From: Compostimonas suwonensis
GTDB lineage: Bacteria > Actinomycetota > Actinomycetes > Actinomycetales > Microbacteriaceae
Length of the DNA stretch: 64,000 nucleotides
NCBI RefSeq assembly: GCF_002797855.1
Contig: NZ_PGFB01000001.1
Coordinates: 682,001-746,000 of the forward strand
Reading direction: 5' to 3'
The first letter of the stretch is position 1. Each line of letters starts with the position of its first letter. A program made the translations under genes and the position numbers. This document shows, piece by piece, positions 22,610 to 30,198 of this stretch. Below the pieces are notes generated by a model. The model was not told where the DNA came from. It was given only the letters and a program-made list of their open reading frames with translations, and did no database searches.

Positions 22610-23803
22610 TCAGACCCGTCCGCGACGTGCGCGCTCGGCGAAGCCGTCGAGCGCCGAGATGATCTCTGAGGCCTGCCAGAGGCGATAGCGTCGGCCGCCG
22701 CCCGTCTGGGTGAGGACGCCGGCCTCGACGAGGCGATCGATCGCGGAACCCGCGGTCACCGTGCTCACTCCCAGTCGCTCCGCGACGATGGCGGTGCTGA
22801 CGACGGGCTGCGCGAGCAGTAGATCGAGCAGGCGATGCACGGACGAATCGGTGCGTGCCCGTATCCCGCTCGCCCAGCGAGCCCGTGTGGCAGTGATGTC
22901 ATCGGCGAGCCGGCGACCATTGCTCACAGCAGCGAATGCCGCGTTCGTCATCGCGTGCACGATCGCGTCGACATCGCCGTCTCGATAGTCGGTTAGTGCC
23001 TCGAAGTACGCTTCTGGCTCGTGCAGAAGACCTGCCGACACGGGTACGGTCAGGTTGCGGGTCAGACCGCCGCGACGAAGCATGGAATGGATCAGCGCGC
23101 GTCCCGTGCGGCCATTGCCATCCGGGAACGGGTGGATCGTCTCGAACTGGGCATGCGCGATGGCAGCTTGTGCCAGCACCGGCACGTCCGTGCGATCTAT
23201 GAAACCGAACAGATCGTCCATGAGTTCGGGCACTCGGTCGTGGTGAGGGGGTACGAACTGCGCGGTGTGCGGCGAGATTGCGCCACCGCCGATCCACACC
23301 TGCTCCTGTCGCCACTGTCCGACCATGCTCGGCGCCGACGCGGCCAGTAGTGCGTCGTGCATGCCGATCACGGCGGATTCGTCGAGCTGCATACTGAGGC
23401 GCAGCGCAGCATCCATCGCCCGCACATTCGCCACCACCAGCACCGCGTTCTCGGAGCGGGCCGCGCCGATGCTCGCGAGCGCGATCTGCTTCGACCCCGC
23501 GGTCAGGTTTTCGATCTCGGAGCTGGACGCCGACTCGGTGCGCAGCAGGATCGACGCAAACGGTGCGACCAGGATGCCCGCCTCGGCGTCGAAGCGCGCC
23601 AGCTCGGCGCTCGCCTCGTCGGATGCGGCCAGCACTTCCGGTTCGAGCACGACGTCGGTCTGCCCGATCAAGGGTGGGACTGCAGCCTGGTACTCATTGG
23701 TCAGTCGTCGCAACTGACGACGGGATGTGATCTCGTCACCGCTGCGTTGCCAAGGTCGTGTCTCGTATCCGATGGCGGGCCAATACTGCATATCCATGTG
23801 CAT
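22610..23803 (-). CDS. Fic-family AMP transferase with N-terminal inhibitory motif and C-terminal winged helix
   Basis: A 397-aa class II Fic protein. The active-site loop HPFPDGNGRTGR (H224-R235) is intact, so it should transfer AMP (or another nucleotide moiety) to a target hydroxyl. The self-inhibitory helix motif [ST]xxxE[GN] is present upstream as S94-SEI-E98-N99, which normally keeps the enzyme silent without a separate antitoxin. Residues about 325-385 form a winged-helix DNA-binding domain (VVSTAIVAERLGVSTVTAGSAIDRLVEAGVL). A long palindrome covers the promoter next to the start, which fits autoregulation. The start is the ATG at 23803; in-frame ATGs two and four codons on are alternatives. 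Base composition is lower in GC than its neighbours. Confidence 0.92.
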   Translation of the reverse strand: MHMDMQYWPAIGYETRPWQRSGDEITSRRQLRRLTNEYQAAVPPLIGQTDVVLEPEVLAASDEASAELARFDAEAGILVAPFASILLRTESASSSEIENLTAGSKQIALASIGAARSENAVLVVANVRAMDAALRLSMQLDESAVIGMHDALLAASAPSMVGQWRQEQVWIGGGAISPHTAQFVPPHHDRVPELMDDLFGFIDRTDVPVLAQAAIAHAQFETIHPFPDGNGRTGRALIHSMLRRGGLTRNLTVPVSAGLLHEPEAYFEALTDYRDGDVDAIVHAMTNAAFAAVSNGRRLADDITATRARWASGIRARTDSSVHRLLDLLLAQPVVSTAIVAERLGVSTVTAGSAIDRLVEAGVLTQTGGGRRYRLWQASEIISALDGFAERARRGRV

Positions 23804-23810
23804 GGTTCAT

Positions 23811-23846
23811 TCTAAGCAAAGGATCATGGAATATCCTTTACTTAGA
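23811..23846. promoter_or_regulatory. Long palindromic operator of the fic gene
   Basis: TCTAAGCAAAGGAT (23811-23824) and ATCCTTTACTTAGA (23833-23846) pair at 13 of 14 positions around an 8-base spacer. On the minus strand it overlaps a TAGAAT (-10-like) 5 bases before the fic ATG, so a bound regulator would block transcription. The protein's own winged-helix domain is the obvious candidate. Confidence 0.7.
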
Positions 23847-23938
23847 GTCATCACCATCATGAGTGCCACCAGATGTGAGGGCTCAACGCTTCGCGCGGGG
23901 TGGGGAACGTCTCGGTCTTTATCGGCTCCGTCTCCCTA

Positions 23939-23977
23939 TTTTACTTCTCGGTTAATTAATGTTCTGGTTAAATAATA
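23939..23977. repeat. Orphan second copy of the arsR promoter/operator
   Basis: 36 of 39 bases match 22169-22207, in the same orientation. The start codon and arsR reading frame that should follow on the left are missing, and the GAGAGG site is GAGAAG. It appears to be the remains of a duplicated or deleted arsR-type unit; it could still bind ArsR. Confidence 0.7.
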
Positions 23978-24097
23978 CACACGTCGCTCATCCTGTCACG
24001 TGAAAGTTGCCGCCGGGGCTATGGCGACATGCTGAAGGGGTACTACTGTTCAATCACTGTGCGCAGCGCGGTTCGAACCAGCGACAAAGGAGTTGCA

Positions 24098-24274
24098 ATG
24101 GCCACCTTCGAGCTCTACCGAGACAAAGCGGGCGAATACCGGTTCCGCCTCACGGCCGCCAACGGCCAGACGATCGCCGTCTCCGAGGGCTATGCCTCGA
24201 AGTCGGGCGCCGAGAACGGCATCGAATCGGTGCGCACCAACGCTCCCATCGCCACCGTCGACGATCAGACCTGA
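24098..24274 (+). CDS. YegP/DUF1508 small protein
   Basis: A 58-aa single-repeat member of the UPF0339/DUF1508 family: FELYRDKAGEYRFRLTAANGQTIAVSEGYASKSGAENGI is the full repeat. The family is widespread and often induced in stress, but its biochemical role is unknown. The ATG at 24098 has AAAGGAG just upstream. It stands alone, and the frame extends upstream of the ATG without family similarity. Confidence 0.9.
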   Translation: MATFELYRDKAGEYRFRLTAANGQTIAVSEGYASKSGAENGIESVRTNAPIATVDDQT

Positions 24275-24286
24275 GCCGGCCGCCCT

Positions 24287-24346
24287 CGCGAGTCGCGCCA
24301 AACCGTTCTTCCGGCGCGTCTATAGGACGATGTGGCGCGACTCGCG
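24287..24346. repeat. GCGAGTCGCGCC palindromic element, copy A
   Basis: Perfect 14-bp terminal inverted repeats (CGCGAGTCGCGCCA and its complement) enclose 32 bases. It lies between the convergent yegP-like and SDR genes and can act as a bidirectional terminator. The same ends and part of the interior recur at 26006-26063. Confidence 0.8.
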
Positions 24347-24357
24347 AACGCGCGTGG

Positions 24358-25302
24358 TCAGGGGCGTGCCGCGCGGAGACGGTCGAGCGAGACCTCCCAG
24401 AGGCGCTCCGCCTTCTGCGGGTCGAGGGCGTAGGGGGCCACTCCGCGGCGGATGCCCGGGGTGAGGGGCTCGGCCTCCTGGCAGTCCTCGAAATAGCGGC
24501 CGCTCACGCCCTCGACGAGCGGTGACGCGGCCAGCAGAATGGATGTCGCGGCACCCTGCTCGACCGTCTTCTCCGAGGTGCCCGTTCCGCCCGCGGGGTC
24601 GAACGACGCGGGCGGGACATCCATATGCCGGCTCAGCCCGGTGCCCCAGATCCGGCCGGGGTTGAGGGCGTTGACCGTGATGCCGTCGGCGGCCCATCGT
24701 TCGGCCGCCGCGACCGCGAACAGGATGTTCGCCGTCTTCGACTGGCTGTAGGCCGCCCACGGGTCGTAGGGGTGCCGGAGGAAGTCGATGTCGTCGAACA
24801 GCACCTCGCCGTTGATGTGCCCGACCGAGCTGACGACGACCACGCGTGCATGCCCCGCGCGGGCGAGTGCCTCGTGCAGACCGGTGATGAGGGCGAAGTG
24901 TCCGAGGTGGTTGGTGGCGAACTGCAGCTCCCACCCTTCCGCGGTTCGCAGCTCCGGGGTGGCCATGATGCCGGCGTTGGCGATCAGGATGTCGAGCGCT
25001 CCCGTCCAGCCGGCGACGAAGGCGGCGACCGACCCCTGGTCGGCCAGGTCGAGCGCGGCGACCAGCACCTTCTCGCTGCCGGTGCTCGCGCTGATCTCGG
25101 AGGCGACCCGCCGTCCCGCAGCGGTGTCGCGAACGGCCAGGGTGACCTCCGCCCCGGCGCTCGCCAGGGCCCGGGCCGTCTCGACGCCGATTCCGGATGC
25201 CGCTCCCGTCACGATCGCGCGTCTGCCTGCGAGCTCCACCCCGGCGATCACCTCCGCGGCGGTGGACTGCGCTCCGAACGGTGTCGTGATCCTGGTGCTC
25301 AT
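24358..25302 (-). CDS. Short-chain dehydrogenase/reductase
   Basis: A 314-aa classical-type SDR similar to the retinol-dehydrogenase/WW-domain oxidoreductase group. The cofactor fingerprint TGAASGIG is near residue 33, NAGIMA near 109, the catalytic Ser in VVVVSSVGHI, and Y-x3-K as YSQSK. LNPGRIWGTGL follows. It is divergent from a TetR regulator whose operator lies in the 109-bp gap, so it is most likely induced by the TetR ligand. The substrate is not evident. Confidence 0.92.
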   Translation of the reverse strand: MSTRITTPFGAQSTAAEVIAGVELAGRRAIVTGAASGIGVETARALASAGAEVTLAVRDTAAGRRVASEISASTGSEKVLVAALDLADQGSVAAFVAGWTGALDILIANAGIMATPELRTAEGWELQFATNHLGHFALITGLHEALARAGHARVVVVSSVGHINGEVLFDDIDFLRHPYDPWAAYSQSKTANILFAVAAAERWAADGITVNALNPGRIWGTGLSRHMDVPPASFDPAGGTGTSEKTVEQGAATSILLAASPLVEGVSGRYFEDCQEAEPLTPGIRRGVAPYALDPQKAERLWEVSLDRLRAARP

Positions 25303-25353
25303 GGTCTCTCCCTCTGTGTGCGCGGAGCGCTATGCTCATATGTGGAGCCGCAT

Positions 25354-25389
25354 CCGCTTATTTGTCGACCATAAGCGGAGCCTGCTCCG
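25354..25389. promoter_or_regulatory. Operator region between SDR and tetR-family genes
   Basis: Two nested inverted repeats: CCGCTTAT (25354-25361) with ATAAGCGG (25371-25378), and CGGAGC-CT-GCTCCG (25376-25389). They occupy the divergent promoter region and are plausible sites for the adjacent TetR-type repressor. Confidence 0.6.
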
Positions 25390-25411
25390 TTTGCAAGGAG
25401 AGGAGCCGATC

Positions 25412-25981
25412 ATGACGCCCACGGATGCCCGGGGACTGCGCGCGGACGCGCAGATCAACCGCGACAGACTGCTCGACGCGGCCGCCCAGGCGTTCGCCCG
25501 CGACGGCGCCGACACCTCGCTCAAGGCGATCGCGCAGCAGGCCGGGGTCGGCATCGGCACCCTCTACCGACGTTTCCCGACGCGCGAAGACCTCATCGAG
25601 GCGAGCTACCGCAACGAGACCACCAGGCTGTGCGAGAGCGCAGCACGGCTGCTCGAGACCGCGACGCCCGTCGACGCCTTGCGTGCCTGGATGGACAGCT
25701 TCGTCGACTACATGCTCACCAAGCACGGGATGTCGGATGCCCTGCCCAGCATCCTCGCATCCCGTGAGGGGCTCCGCGCCGCCAGCCGCACGATGCTCCG
25801 CGACGCGATCGCCACACTGCTGGACGCGGGAGTCGCGACAGCCGCCCTCCGCGACGACGTCGCCGCCGACGACGTGATGATGGCGCTCGGCGGCGTCACC
25901 CTCATCGCCGGCGCCGAGCATCAGCGCGAGCTCGCCGCCAGGCTCCTCGACCTGCTGATGGCCGGCCTCGTCCGTCGCTAA
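25412..25981 (+). CDS. TetR-family transcriptional regulator
   Basis: A 189-aa TetR/AcrR regulator. The N-terminal HTH is RDRLLDAAAQAFARDGADTSLKAIAQQAGVGIGTLYRRFPTREDLIEA in sequence, and the C-terminal ligand domain is of the SbtR-like type common in actinobacteria. It faces the SDR gene across two inverted repeats and should repress it. AAGGAGAGGAG precedes the ATG. Confidence 0.92.
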   Translation: MTPTDARGLRADAQINRDRLLDAAAQAFARDGADTSLKAIAQQAGVGIGTLYRRFPTREDLIEASYRNETTRLCESAARLLETATPVDALRAWMDSFVDYMLTKHGMSDALPSILASREGLRAASRTMLRDAIATLLDAGVATAALRDDVAADDVMMALGGVTLIAGAEHQRELAARLLDLLMAGLVRR

Positions 25982-26005
25982 GCGGCGAGGCTCCGGGCTC
26001 CGGCT

Positions 26006-26063
26006 GCGAGTCGCGCCACATCGTTCCTCCGACGCGCGTGACCGACGATTCGGCGCGACTCGC
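26006..26063. repeat. GCGAGTCGCGCC palindromic element, copy B
   Basis: 12-bp perfect terminal inverted repeats (GCGAGTCGCGCC and complement) around a 34-base interior related to copy A at 24287-24346 (shared CGTTC, TCCG and GACGAT words). It follows the TetR gene and precedes the tRNA terminator on the other strand. Confidence 0.75.
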
Positions 26064-26069
26064 GACCGC

Positions 26070-26107
26070 AAAAATGAAAAAGCCCCAAGACGGCGAGATC
26101 TTGGGGC
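26070..26107 (-). terminator. Rho-independent terminator of the tRNA cluster
   Basis: On the minus strand GCCCCAAGA pairs perfectly with TCTTGGGGC (26099-26107 and 26082-26090) and is followed by TTTTTC and further T-rich bases. It lies just beyond tRNA-Phe, the last gene of the cluster. Confidence 0.9.
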
Positions 26108-26114
26108 GATTCCG

Positions 26115-26187
26115 TGGCTCCGACCGGCATCGATCCGGTGACCTTTCGATTTTCAGTCGAACGCTCTACCAACTGAGCTACAGAGCC
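26115..26187 (-). tRNA. tRNA-Phe (GAA)
   Basis: 73 bases. The acceptor stem closes, the D arm GCTCAGTTGGTAGAGC, the anticodon loop CTGAAAA (anticodon GAA) and the T loop TTCGAT-like segment are in place. CCA is not encoded. It is the last of three co-oriented tRNA genes. Confidence 0.95.
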
Positions 26188-26278
26188 ATCAGACATCCGT
26201 GATTCGAAGCTGGGCGTCGAGAGACGGCGTCTATAAGACAGTATGGCCCACCCTTTCGGATGGGCCGAACGTGTCTTG

Positions 26279-26352
26279 CGACCCTGACGGGACTTGAACC
26301 CGCGACCTCCGCCGTGACAGGGCGGCACGCTAACCAACTGCGCTACAGGGCC
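26279..26352 (-). tRNA. tRNA-Asp (GTC)
   Basis: 74 bases on the minus strand, with anticodon loop CTGTCAC (anticodon GTC), D arm GCGCAGTTGGTTAGCG, T loop GGTTCAAGTCC and discriminator G, all typical of tRNA-Asp. CCA is not encoded. Confidence 0.95.
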
Positions 26353-26396
26353 TCGATGTGAAGCTATTCAATTGTATGTGTTTTGTATGTGTCTAG

Positions 26397-26469
26397 TGAC
26401 CCCAACGGGATTCGAACCCGTGCTGCCGCCGTGAAAGGGCGGTGTCCTAGGCCACTAAACGATGGGGCC
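26397..26469 (-). tRNA. tRNA-Glu (TTC)
   Basis: 73 bases on the minus strand, with anticodon loop CTTTCAC (anticodon TTC), T loop GGTTCGAATCC and acceptor GGCCCCA/TGGGGTC. It is the first gene of the Glu-Asp-Phe cluster. CCA is not encoded. Confidence 0.95.
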
Positions 26470-26819
26470 GTCACGTTGCAAGCCGCATGACTTCCGACGC
26501 ACAAGCATACGGTCAGTGATCAGTTTAACCAAACCGAGCGGGGATGGGCGGCGGGGGATCCCGCGACGAGCCAGAAATCAACCGGGCTTTGCTCGTCTGC
26601 GGGGTTAGCCTCGCCTCAGCACTCGCGAGAACCGACCCCGCTGGTCAGTCCACGTAGCCCCCCAACGTGCGGGTGCTGGGCAATTCGCCATGCGGTGGTT
26701 ACTGTTAACGGTGTTAACACTGTTACTGGAGTGAACGGAAGTGACGCGTTTCAGGGAGCGCGAAGCGGCCGTTCGGGCACCTCGGTGCCCGTCAGCGGCA
26801 GTGAACGAGCTGGGGAGCC
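26470..26819. other. Divergent intergenic region between tRNA cluster and cell-wall hydrolase genes
   Basis: This 350-bp region should hold the tRNA promoter on the minus strand and the promoter of the M23 gene. The clear element is the GTTAAC/GTTAC repeat block at 26697-26728. I looked for a c-di-AMP (ydaO/yuaA) riboswitch, common before such hydrolases, and did not see its conserved blocks. Confidence 0.5.
26697..26728 (+). promoter_or_regulatory. MtrA-like repeat block upstream of peptidoglycan hydrolase genes
   Basis: The segment contains GTTAC at both ends and TGTTAAC twice (period 9), and ACTGTTA occurs twice with 18-bp spacing. MtrA of the MtrAB two-component system binds tandem GTAAC/GTTAC-like motifs ahead of cell-wall hydrolase genes in other actinobacteria, so this is a candidate MtrA site. 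The identification is by motif only. Confidence 0.5.
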
Positions 26820-28166
26820 ATGGATCGCACAGGAACAATCAGGGTGAGACTCCGCAGACTCGCACGCCTGAACCGCACCGGGTCGACCCGGCCGCTCAGG
26901 CCGCGCCGCCGGCTGTTCCCGGTCGCGATGGTCGCCGTCCTCGGCATCGCGCTGACGGGCGCCATCGCGCAGCCGTCGTTCGCGGCCGACTACCCCAGCT
27001 GGGATGACGTGCAGGCGGCGAAGAACAACCAGGCCGCCGGCGAGGCCGCCGTCGCCAACATCAAGAACCTCATCGGCCAGCTGCAGACGCAGGTCGAGCA
27101 GACCCAGGCCGAGGCCGAGAAGCGCGGTCTCGAGCTGCAGGTGGCCGAGCAGAAGCTCTTCGACGCCGAAGACCGCGCCACCACGATCCAGGAGCAGGCC
27201 GACACGAGCCAGGCCCAGGCGGATGCCGCGACCCAGCAGGCCGGCCGCCTCGCCGCCCAGCTCTACCGCGCGGGCGGCGGCGACCTGAGCGTCAACATCT
27301 TCCTCGACGGGGAGCGACCCGGCGGCCAGGCCGACGAGCTGCTCGCGAAGCTCGGCAGCATGAGCAAGCTCGTCGAGCGCAGCAGCAGCATCTACGACGC
27401 GGCGCAGATCGCCCAGAACACAGCCGCGTCGATGAGCGCCCAGGCCGAGGTCGCCCGCGGTGAGCGCGAGCAGCTGCGTGTCGCCGCTCAAGACGCGATG
27501 GATGCCGCGAACGCCGCCGCCGAGGCCGCCGCCGCCGCTCTCGCCGAGCAGCAGGCCCAGCAGATCACGCTCGAGGAGCAGCTCAAGGCGCTCCAGGACA
27601 CGACCGCGAAGACGGTCGCCGAGTGGCAGAAGGGCGAGGAGGAGCGGCGCCAGCGCGAGCTGGAGGCCGCACGGCTCGCCGCGGCATCCGGTGGTGGTGG
27701 CGGGGGCAGCGGCCCCGGCCCCGGGCTTCCCGGCGGCTACATCAGCGACTCGGGCTGGGCCGTGCCGGGCGCAGGACGCATCACCGACGGCTTCGGCGGT
27801 CGCGGCGTCATCTGCACGGGCGGCGGCTGCAGCAGCAGCAACCACCGCGGCACCGACATCGGAACGGGCTGCAGCGCCCCCATCTACGCGGCGCACTCGG
27901 GCACGGTCATCTCGGCCGGCCCCTACGGCACCTACGGCAACTGGATCCTCATCGACCACGGCGGCGTGCAGACCGGTTACGCGCACATCCGTCCGGGCGG
28001 CATCTTCGTGAGCGTTGGCCAGCAGGTCGAAGTCGGGCAGAATATCGCCAGTAGCGGCACGACGGGCGCGTCGACGGGCTGCCATCTGCATTTCGAGGTT
28101 CGCATCAACGGAACACCCGTGAACGCAGTGCCGTTCATGGCAGAGAGAGGCGCGGGACTTGGCTAA
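26820..28166 (+). CDS. M23-family peptidoglycan endopeptidase with N-terminal coiled coil
   Basis: A 448-aa secreted hydrolase. An Arg-rich signal peptide ends near SFAADYPSW. A long coiled coil follows (about residues 60-290, Gln/Ala/Glu-rich), then a Gly-rich hinge and a LytM/M23 domain: RITDGFGGRG, metal ligands in HRGTDIG, and the catalytic pair in CHLHFEVRING. It should cleave cross-links in the peptidoglycan at division or during growth. The next gene has a very similar signal, opening motif (DYPSWxDVQxAK) and coiled coil but an NlpC/P60 domain, and overlaps this one by eight bases. An MtrA-like block lies upstream. Confidence 0.93.
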   Translation: MDRTGTIRVRLRRLARLNRTGSTRPLRPRRRLFPVAMVAVLGIALTGAIAQPSFAADYPSWDDVQAAKNNQAAGEAAVANIKNLIGQLQTQVEQTQAEAEKRGLELQVAEQKLFDAEDRATTIQEQADTSQAQADAATQQAGRLAAQLYRAGGGDLSVNIFLDGERPGGQADELLAKLGSMSKLVERSSSIYDAAQIAQNTAASMSAQAEVARGEREQLRVAAQDAMDAANAAAEAAAAALAEQQAQQITLEEQLKALQDTTAKTVAEWQKGEEERRQRELEAARLAAASGGGGGGSGPGPGLPGGYISDSGWAVPGAGRITDGFGGRGVICTGGGCSSSNHRGTDIGTGCSAPIYAAHSGTVISAGPYGTYGNWILIDHGGVQTGYAHIRPGGIFVSVGQQVEVGQNIASSGTTGASTGCHLHFEVRINGTPVNAVPFMAERGAGLG

Positions 28167-29496
28167 CAGGAAGCGTACGACCGGTCGGATCACTCCGACC
28201 CAGGTGTTCGGCGCGGTCGCTGTCGGGGCTGTCACGGCGAGCATCGGGATCGTGGGTCCCGCGTTCGCCGACGAGGACTACCCCTCGTGGAACGACGTGC
28301 AGAACGCCAAGAAGAACGAGGCCACCAAACAGGCCGAGATCGAGAACATCACGAACCTGATCGGCGGGCTGCAGGCCGCGTCCGACGAGGCGGCCAAGCA
28401 GTCGGCGATCGCCGCGGAGGCGTACCGCACGACGAAGGACGCCCTCGACGCCGCGACCGAGCGCGAGACATCCCTGCGAAGCCAGGCGGATGCCGCCGCG
28501 GCCAAGGCCAAGACGTCGAAGATGCGTGCCGGGCTCCTCGCCGCCCACCTCGCCCGTTCCGGCGGCAAGGACATGTCGCTGAACCTGTTCGTGAACGGCG
28601 AGCAGGCCGACGACCTGCTCTACCAGCTGGGCACGATGAGCAAGCTCAGCGCCCAGTCGGAGACCATCTACACGCAGGCGATGGCCGACCGCAACGAGGC
28701 CCAGTCGCTCACCGACCAGGCCGGCGTCGCGAAGACGGAGCGCGAGAAGCTCGAGGTCGAGGCGCAGGCGAAGTTCGACGCGGCGAACGCCGCGGCGCAG
28801 TCGGCGAACGCCCAGCTGTCGGCGCAGGAGGCGAAGTCGTCCGAGCTCATCGCGCAGCTCGCCGAGCTCAAGGACAGCACGGCGGAGACGGAGCGCGAGT
28901 ACCTTGCCGGTGTGGAGGCCCGACGGCCCGTCATCGTGCCCGACCCGCCCGCAAGCGGCGGCGACGGCAACACGGGCGGCAGCTCCGGCGGAGGCAACGG
29001 CGGCAATTCCGGTGGCAACGGGGGCGGCAACTCCGGCGGAGGCGGGGGTGGTGGCGGCAACGGCGGCGGCAACTCCGATCCCGGCCCCGGCCCCGGCCCG
29101 GTGGCCCCGCCGAACACGAGCGCGGTGGAGACGGCGATCTGGTTCGCCGAGCAGCAGCTCGGCGAGACGTACGGGCTCGGCGGCTCGGGCCCCGACATCT
29201 GGGACTGCTCGGGCCTGACCCGTGAGGCCTACGCCGCGGCCGGAATCTCGATCGGCACCCACTCGGCGACGAACCAGTACCGCACGATGCAGGCCCAGGG
29301 CAAGCTCGTGCCGTTCTCGCAGCGGCAGCGCGGCGACCTCATCTTCTGGGGCGGTGGCGGCGACTACTACCACGTCGCGATCTACGTCGGTGGCGACCGG
29401 ATCATCGAGGCGGCCGATTACGGCAAGCCCGTGCGCAACTACTTCATCTGGGGCATGGGCGACGTGGCGTCGTACGTGGGGCGTCCCTCGGCGTAG
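28159..29496 (+). CDS. NlpC/P60-family peptidoglycan hydrolase with N-terminal coiled coil (RipA-like)
   Basis: A 445-aa secreted cysteine peptidase. The TTG start at 28159 lies inside the end of the M23 gene and yields a signal peptide ending near PAFADEDYPSW. The coiled coil spans about residues 45-250, and a striking Gly/Ser/Asn-rich linker runs from about 270 to 315. The catalytic domain has Cys in WDCSGLTREAY and His in YYHVAIYVGG, with the third residue in the IIEA region. RipA-like enzymes cut the D-Glu-mDAP or equivalent bond and need regulation by partners; the M23 neighbour is the obvious one. A terminator follows. Confidence 0.93.
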   Translation: MANRKRTTGRITPTQVFGAVAVGAVTASIGIVGPAFADEDYPSWNDVQNAKKNEATKQAEIENITNLIGGLQAASDEAAKQSAIAAEAYRTTKDALDAATERETSLRSQADAAAAKAKTSKMRAGLLAAHLARSGGKDMSLNLFVNGEQADDLLYQLGTMSKLSAQSETIYTQAMADRNEAQSLTDQAGVAKTEREKLEVEAQAKFDAANAAAQSANAQLSAQEAKSSELIAQLAELKDSTAETEREYLAGVEARRPVIVPDPPASGGDGNTGGSSGGGNGGNSGGNGGGNSGGGGGGGGNGGGNSDPGPGPGPVAPPNTSAVETAIWFAEQQLGETYGLGGSGPDIWDCSGLTREAYAAAGISIGTHSATNQYRTMQAQGKLVPFSQRQRGDLIFWGGGGDYYHVAIYVGGDRIIEAADYGKPVRNYFIWGMGDVASYVGRPSA

Positions 29497-29552
29497 GCCG
29501 CGGCATCCGCTCGTTCGACTCGGGCGACGGGACCCAGACGACGGGTCGGACG

Positions 29553-29589
29553 CGAAAAAAGGGCGAGCCGCGAGGCCCGCCCTTTTTCG
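29553..29589. terminator. Bidirectional Rho-independent terminator
   Basis: AAAAAGGGCG (29556-29565) pairs with CGCCCTTTTT (29578-29587), giving a T-run on both strands. It sits between the convergent NlpC/P60 and pyrophosphatase genes. Confidence 0.9.
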
Positions 29590-29601
29590 TGCCGCCGCGT
29601 T

Positions 29602-30096
29602 CTAGTGGTCGCCCTCTTCGGCGAGCTTCACGATGCCGGCCTGCACGATCGCCTCCGCCTCTGCGGCGTCGCCCCAGCCCTCGGTCTTGACCCACTTGCC
29701 GGGCTCGAGGTCTTTGTAGTGCTCGAAGAAGTGCTCGATCTCCTTGCGGGTGTACTCCGGGATGTCGGCGATGTCCTGGATGTGCGCCCAGCGCGGGTCT
29801 TTCGCCGGAACCGCGATGACCTTGGCGTCGGAGCCGCCGTCGTCGGTCATGTTGAAGACCGCGACGGGCCGCACCGAGACGCCCACGCCCGGGAACAGCG
29901 GGTAGTCGAGCAGCACGAGCACGTCGACGGGGTCGCCGTCGAGGCCGAGCGTGTTCTCGAAGAAGCCGTAGTCGGTGGGGTAGACGAAGGTCGTGAAGAG
30001 CACGCGGTCGAGGAACACCCGGCCGGTCTTGTGGTCGACCTCGTACTTGTTGCGGCTCCCCTTGGGGATCTCGATGACGGCGTCGTATGCGGCCAT
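29602..30096 (-). CDS. ppa: Inorganic pyrophosphatase (family I)
   Basis: A 164-aa soluble pyrophosphatase that hydrolyses pyrophosphate and pulls biosynthetic reactions forward. Family residues are all visible: [13 protein letters not shown], the YPTDYGFF block, the signature [12 protein letters not shown] with metal-binding aspartates, AKDPRW and the C-terminal [25 protein letters not shown] precedes the ATG at 30096; a longer upstream frame exists but is not conserved. It is divergent from tilS, the common actinobacterial order. Confidence 0.96.
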   Translation of the reverse strand: MAAYDAVIEIPKGSRNKYEVDHKTGRVFLDRVLFTTFVYPTDYGFFENTLGLDGDPVDVLVLLDYPLFPGVGVSVRPVAVFNMTDDGGSDAKVIAVPAKDPRWAHIQDIADIPEYTRKEIEHFFEHYKDLEPGKWVKTEGWGDAAEAEAIVQAGIVKLAEEGDH

Positions 30097-30198
30097 GGGG
30101 TGTTCTCCTCTGCGCTTCTGGTGCTTCTGCGTGCTCGGTGGGCTGCGCGTTCGGCGACTCGCGTGACGGAGCCTGCGCGGCTCGAATAACGTTACTGG

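Noticed and set aside
24029-24097. Upstream extension of the YegP-like protein
   Set aside because: The frame is open but the extra residues do not belong to the DUF1508 repeat, and a strong AAAGGAG sits just before the inner ATG.
26470-26819. Possible c-di-AMP (ydaO/yuaA) riboswitch before the cell-wall hydrolases
   Set aside because: Such riboswitches are common at this position in actinobacteria, but the conserved blocks were not seen in the 350-bp leader.
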